From contig JAGAPX010000026.1 in the NCBI GenBank assembly GCA_017623055.1, positions 85,529 through 149,528 on the forward strand: DNA of 64,000 nt. The letters run 5' to 3'. Below are positions 61,343 through 64,000 of the stretch, one piece after another. The notes beneath the pieces are model-generated. The model saw nothing but the letters and a program-made list of their open reading frames with translations, ran no database searches and was not told where the DNA came from. This DNA comes from Phascolarctobacterium sp. GTDB taxonomy: Bacteria > Bacillota > Negativicutes > Acidaminococcales > Acidaminococcaceae. Each line of letters begins with the position of its first letter. Positions within the stretch are counted from its first letter, which is position 1. The translations under genes and the position numbers were made by a program.

Positions 61343-61807
61343 ATGGATCAAGTGGAAGCATTGGTAAAAGTTGTTGAAGAGGCACAAGCCGACAAAGGTA
61401 ACGTTGTTATCGTAACCGGCAAACCGGGTAGCGGCAAAAGTAAAGTATTACGTGAAGCTGCTGAAATGAAAAAATGGACTTATGTTGACTGCCGTATGTT
61501 GATTAGCGAAGAATTCTTGGCTATTCCGGCTGCTGACAGAGGCTTGTATGCTCCTGATCTGTTCACCACTATTCTGGAAAGCTACAATGCTGAAGTAATT
61601 ATTCTTGACAGACTGCAAACTTTGTTTGTTCCCGTATTCCATATCAATACTGATAGCTTGATGCGTAAACTCAGCAAAAAATTCACCATCGTTACTGCAT
61701 GGCCTGGCTACATGGAAAATGGCAACCTGTGCTATGACAAATTCGATGGCACCGAAGCTATCCGTATTAGCCCCGATGGATTCAAAATTTGGAACGTAGA
61801 AGGCTAA
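61343..61807 (+). CDS. Small P-loop protein, BrxF-like (BREX type 3)
   Basis: 154 residues from the ATG at 61343; GGGAGG lies seven bases before. Walker A is VIVTGKPGSGKSKVL (about residues 22-36), a Walker B-like strand is EVIILDRLQTLF (residues 90-101), and then KKFTIVTAWPGYMENGNLCYDKFDG, which matches my memory of BrxF of type 3 BREX phage defence. There are no other BREX genes in the window. It stands between sigH and pfkA, 12 bases before pfkA. Another small ATPase remains possible. Confidence 0.6.
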   Translation: MDQVEALVKVVEEAQADKGNVVIVTGKPGSGKSKVLREAAEMKKWTYVDCRMLISEEFLAIPAADRGLYAPDLFTTILESYNAEVIILDRLQTLFVPVFHINTDSLMRKLSKKFTIVTAWPGYMENGNLCYDKFDGTEAIRISPDGFKIWNVEG

Positions 61808-61819
61808 TTGGAGGCTTAA

Positions 61820-62914
61820 ATGGCTGAAAAGAAACGTCGCTTTGCCGTATTAACCGGCGGTGGCGATTGTCCGGGTCTGAACGCTGTTATTCGTGCCGTA
61901 ATCAAGACTTTCTTGCAAAATGATTGTGAGGTTTTCGGCATCTATAATGGCTTTAACGGCCTGATAAATGGTAACTTAAAACTGATGAACTATGCTGATG
62001 TTTCAGGCATCCTGCCCCGTGGCGGCACGATTTTAGGAACTACCAACCGCGATAACCCGTTTAAATTTGCCGTTGAAGAAAACGGCGAGCTTGTTTATTA
62101 TGATATGCGAGACAAGGTAGTTGAGAATCTGCAAAAGCATGATATAGAAGCTTTGGTTGTTATTGGCGGTGACGGAAGCCTGAACATCGGTGCTAAACTG
62201 GCACGTGAATGTGGCATTAAGGTCGTTGGCGTACCTAAAACCATCGACAATGATTTGCCCTGCACAGAGCGTACCTTTGGTTTTGATACTGCTGTTGCCA
62301 TGGCTACTGAAGCTGTGGACAGGCTGCATACTACTGCTGAATCCCACCATCGCGTAATGGCGCTGGAGGTTATGGGTCGTTATGCAGGTTGGATTGCCCT
62401 TCACAGCGGTATTGCCGGTGGTGCAGATGTTATTCTTATTCCGGAAATTCCTTACGATATTGATGCTGTCATTAAAAAGATAGAAGACCGTAAGGCGAAG
62501 GGTAAGGATTTTAGCATCGTTGTTGTTGCCGAGGGTGCTAAACCTATTGGTGGCGAACTTTCTGTTGCCCGTGTTGTTAAGGGAAGCTTTGAACCTATCC
62601 GCTTAGGTGGAGCAGGAGAAAAGCTAGTACGTGAAATTGAAGAACGTACTGGTATTGAATCTCGTTGTACCGTGCTTGGTTATTTGCAACGTGGTGGTTC
62701 TCCTTCTTCCTATGACAGAATTCTTTCCACTCGTTATGGCGTGGCTGCGGCTGAGGCTTGCCTGCGTGGAGAGTATAATGTTATGGTTTCATTGGAAAAT
62801 GACCAAATTGTTACCGTGTACATTCAAAAAGCAGCGTCTAGTCCACGCTTGGTACCTGTTGATAGCGAAATCATTCGTACCGGTCGTCAGATTGGCATCT
62901 GCTTTGGTGATTAA
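61820..62914 (+). CDS. pfkA: 6-phosphofructokinase
   Basis: 364 residues. GGGDCPGLNAVIRAV at the start, VIGGDGSLNIGAKLA with Gly in GGDGS, the mark of ATP users (PPi users have GGDD), PKTIDNDLPCTERTFGFDTAV with the catalytic Asp, and EVMGRYAGWIALHSGIAGGADVILIPE. It phosphorylates fructose 6-phosphate. Longer than the E. coli type (320). A terminator follows. The BrxF-like gene precedes it by 12 bases and may be in the same transcript. Confidence 0.95.
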   Translation: MAEKKRRFAVLTGGGDCPGLNAVIRAVIKTFLQNDCEVFGIYNGFNGLINGNLKLMNYADVSGILPRGGTILGTTNRDNPFKFAVEENGELVYYDMRDKVVENLQKHDIEALVVIGGDGSLNIGAKLARECGIKVVGVPKTIDNDLPCTERTFGFDTAVAMATEAVDRLHTTAESHHRVMALEVMGRYAGWIALHSGIAGGADVILIPEIPYDIDAVIKKIEDRKAKGKDFSIVVVAEGAKPIGGELSVARVVKGSFEPIRLGGAGEKLVREIEERTGIESRCTVLGYLQRGGSPSSYDRILSTRYGVAAAEACLRGEYNVMVSLENDQIVTVYIQKAASSPRLVPVDSEIIRTGRQIGICFGD

Positions 62915-62936
62915 GTAATAAATTTTAAATCTACAT

Positions 62937-62966
62937 AAAAAGACGGCGTAAGCCGTCTTTTTCCTT
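62937..62966 (+). terminator. Terminator after pfkA
   Basis: AAAAAGACGGC/GCCGTCTTTTT around a GTAA loop (62937-62947, 62952-62962). Confidence 0.9.
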
Positions 62967-63005
62967 GTGCTTGGTTAAAAATTAGTGAAGCCTATGAATA
63001 ATTTA

Positions 63006-63034
63006 TTGCTGAATAAATATATAATGTGTATAAT
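63006..63034 (+). promoter_or_regulatory. Predicted promoter of uppP
   Basis: TTGCTG (63006-63011), 17 bases and TATAAT (63029-63034), with another TATAAT at 63020-63025. Confidence 0.6.
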
Positions 63035-63072
63035 GTAAGGCGTAACTAATTCATACTAAAGGATTGTATTTT

Positions 63073-63876
63073 ATGGATCAAAATTTGATTGCCGTTATAG
63101 TTGGTATCGTAGAAGGGCTGACGGAGTTTTTACCTGTGTCTTCCACTGGGCATATGATTATCGTTGGTAATATGCTTGGCTTTGATGAACGTGTTGCTCA
63201 CGTTTTTGAAGTCTTCGTCCAACTGGGGGCAATTCTTTCTGTTATCTTCATATATAAAGAACGCTTCTATCGCTTTTTTACTAAAGAGGGCTGGCAAATT
63301 GATAAAGGCTTGAGCGTGTGGCATATTGCTGCCGGAATAGTCCCGGTAATGTTGGTTGCCTTCTTCCTCTATAGCTATATCAAGGAATACCTTTTTGGTC
63401 CTTTAACAGTTATCTACGCCTTGGTGGCAGGCGCGTTGCTTTTAATTTACGCTGAACATAAAACCAAGGGTAAGCAGGACGAGCTGGTGCAGGACATTGA
63501 TAAGATTACGATTAAGCAGGCGCTTTGGGTTGGCATTTACCAATTTTTGTCTTTGTGGCCTGGCTTTAGTCGTAGTGGTAGTACCATTGCTGGTGGGCTC
63601 CTTGTTGGCTTGAGCAGAGAGGTTGCTGCTCACTTTACCTTCCTTATAGCAGTGCCTTTAATGTTTGTGGCTTGTACTTATGATTTGCTGAAGAACTTAC
63701 ATCTTCTGACCGCAGATGATTTGCAAATCTTAGCAATCGGTTTTGTAACTGCTTTCGTAGTTGCCTACTGGTCCGTACTGTGGTTCTTAAAGTTCCTACA
63801 TAAATACAGCCTTTCTGCCTTTGCTTATTATCGTATTTGCTTGGCAGCAGTATGTTATTGGTACTTTTATATGTAG
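63073..63876 (+). CDS. uppP: Undecaprenyl-diphosphatase UppP (BacA)
   Basis: 267 residues from the ATG at 63073, AAAGGA upstream; a TTG three codons earlier is weaker. About eight membrane segments. The active-site motif VGIVEGLTEFLPVSSTGHMIIVG (residues 10-32) and the second GFSRSGSTIAGGLLVGLSR hold the catalytic Glu, His and Arg. It removes a phosphate from undecaprenyl pyrophosphate, recycling the lipid carrier of wall synthesis and giving bacitracin resistance in excess. The tRNA gene follows. Confidence 0.96.
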   Translation: MDQNLIAVIVGIVEGLTEFLPVSSTGHMIIVGNMLGFDERVAHVFEVFVQLGAILSVIFIYKERFYRFFTKEGWQIDKGLSVWHIAAGIVPVMLVAFFLYSYIKEYLFGPLTVIYALVAGALLLIYAEHKTKGKQDELVQDIDKITIKQALWVGIYQFLSLWPGFSRSGSTIAGGLLVGLSREVAAHFTFLIAVPLMFVACTYDLLKNLHLLTADDLQILAIGFVTAFVVAYWSVLWFLKFLHKYSLSAFAYYRICLAAVCYWYFYM

Positions 63877-63880
63877 GAAG

Positions 63881-63909
63881 TTGACAAAGATTTTTATTTA
63901 CGATATAAT
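63881..63909 (+). promoter_or_regulatory. Predicted promoter of the tRNA-Thr gene
   Basis: TTGACA (63881-63886), 17 bases and TATAAT (63904-63909), both perfect; the tRNA starts 15 bases later. Confidence 0.85.
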
Positions 63910-63923
63910 ACGTTAGGTATGAT

Positions 63924-63999
63924 GCTGGCGTAGCTCAATAGGCAGAGCAGCTGACTTGTAATCAGCAGGTTGGGGGTTCGATTCCTCTCGCCAGCTCCA
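63924..63999 (+). tRNA. tRNA-Thr (anticodon TGT)
   Basis: Acceptor stem GCTGGCG (63924-63930) with CGCCAGC (63989-63995), discriminator T and encoded CCA (63997-63999). D arm with GCTCAATAGGCAGAGC, anticodon stem CTGAC/GTCAG-like with the loop TTGTAAT (anticodon TGT, UGU), and T loop GGTTCGATTCC. All parts are in order. It reads ACA and other ACN codons for threonine. The window ends one base after CCA. Confidence 0.97.
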
Positions 64000-64000
64000 G

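Overview
The window reads as chromosomal DNA from a low-to-mid GC member of the Firmicutes, most likely in the Negativicutes (something like Phascolarctobacterium or Acidaminococcus). The genus is a guess. The support is the Firmicutes-type order carD, yacL, ispD, ispF, gltX, cysS, mrnC, thyX, rlmB, yacP, sigH, the CIRCE-controlled groESL, the tsaE-tsaB-rimI-tsaD operon, and many Na+-coupled amino-acid or dicarboxylate carriers. Shine-Dalgarno sequences are strong (ggagg), with frequent GTG and TTG starts and many Rho-independent terminators.

Region 1 (1-8850) is an AT-rich defence island. It holds a type I restriction-modification system (hsdM cut by the window edge, hsdS, hsdR) with two unrecognised genes inserted between hsdS and hsdR. 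The first of these ends in an Rx4H motif like that of HEPN nucleases. A two-gene GNAT acetyltransferase cassette follows, bracketed by two terminators with almost the same stem.

Region 2 (8850-25970) is metabolic and transport DNA: an M20 amidohydrolase divergent from a YjiH/YjiG-type membrane pair, two DAACS symporters, a CoA-disulfide-reductase-like flavoprotein with a rhodanese domain, a C_GCAxxG_C_C protein, an aminotransferase, an MFS carrier, potABCD, a half-size EamA protein and a flavodoxin-ferredoxin protein.

Region 3 (25970-32550) is a second accessory island. Small orphan genes, two of them behind the same two-box promoter, precede a GATC-type restriction-modification locus: an HTH-Dam fusion, a controller protein with two operators, a MutH/Sau3AI-type endonuclease, an unknown protein and a second methyltransferase. 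More small genes and a possible small RNA follow.

Region 4 (32600-51120) is mostly housekeeping: low-molecular-weight phosphatase, gamma carbonic anhydrase, VTT membrane protein, CYTH-CHAD protein, acpS, nnr, cell-wall amidase, GerMN lipoprotein, the t6A genes, an ANTAR regulator, groESL, a lipase-like hydrolase, guaA and an A-type flavoprotein. A tight cluster of DnaA boxes lies between tsaD and the ANTAR gene. guaA lacks most of its glutaminase domain, including the catalytic cysteine.

Region 5 (51120-51840) is a non-coding-looking stretch with two palindromes and a small holin-like type I toxin with a probable antisense RNA. Region 6 (51840-64000) is the carD-to-sigH cluster, then an orphan BrxF-like ATPase gene, pfkA, uppP and a tRNA-Thr.
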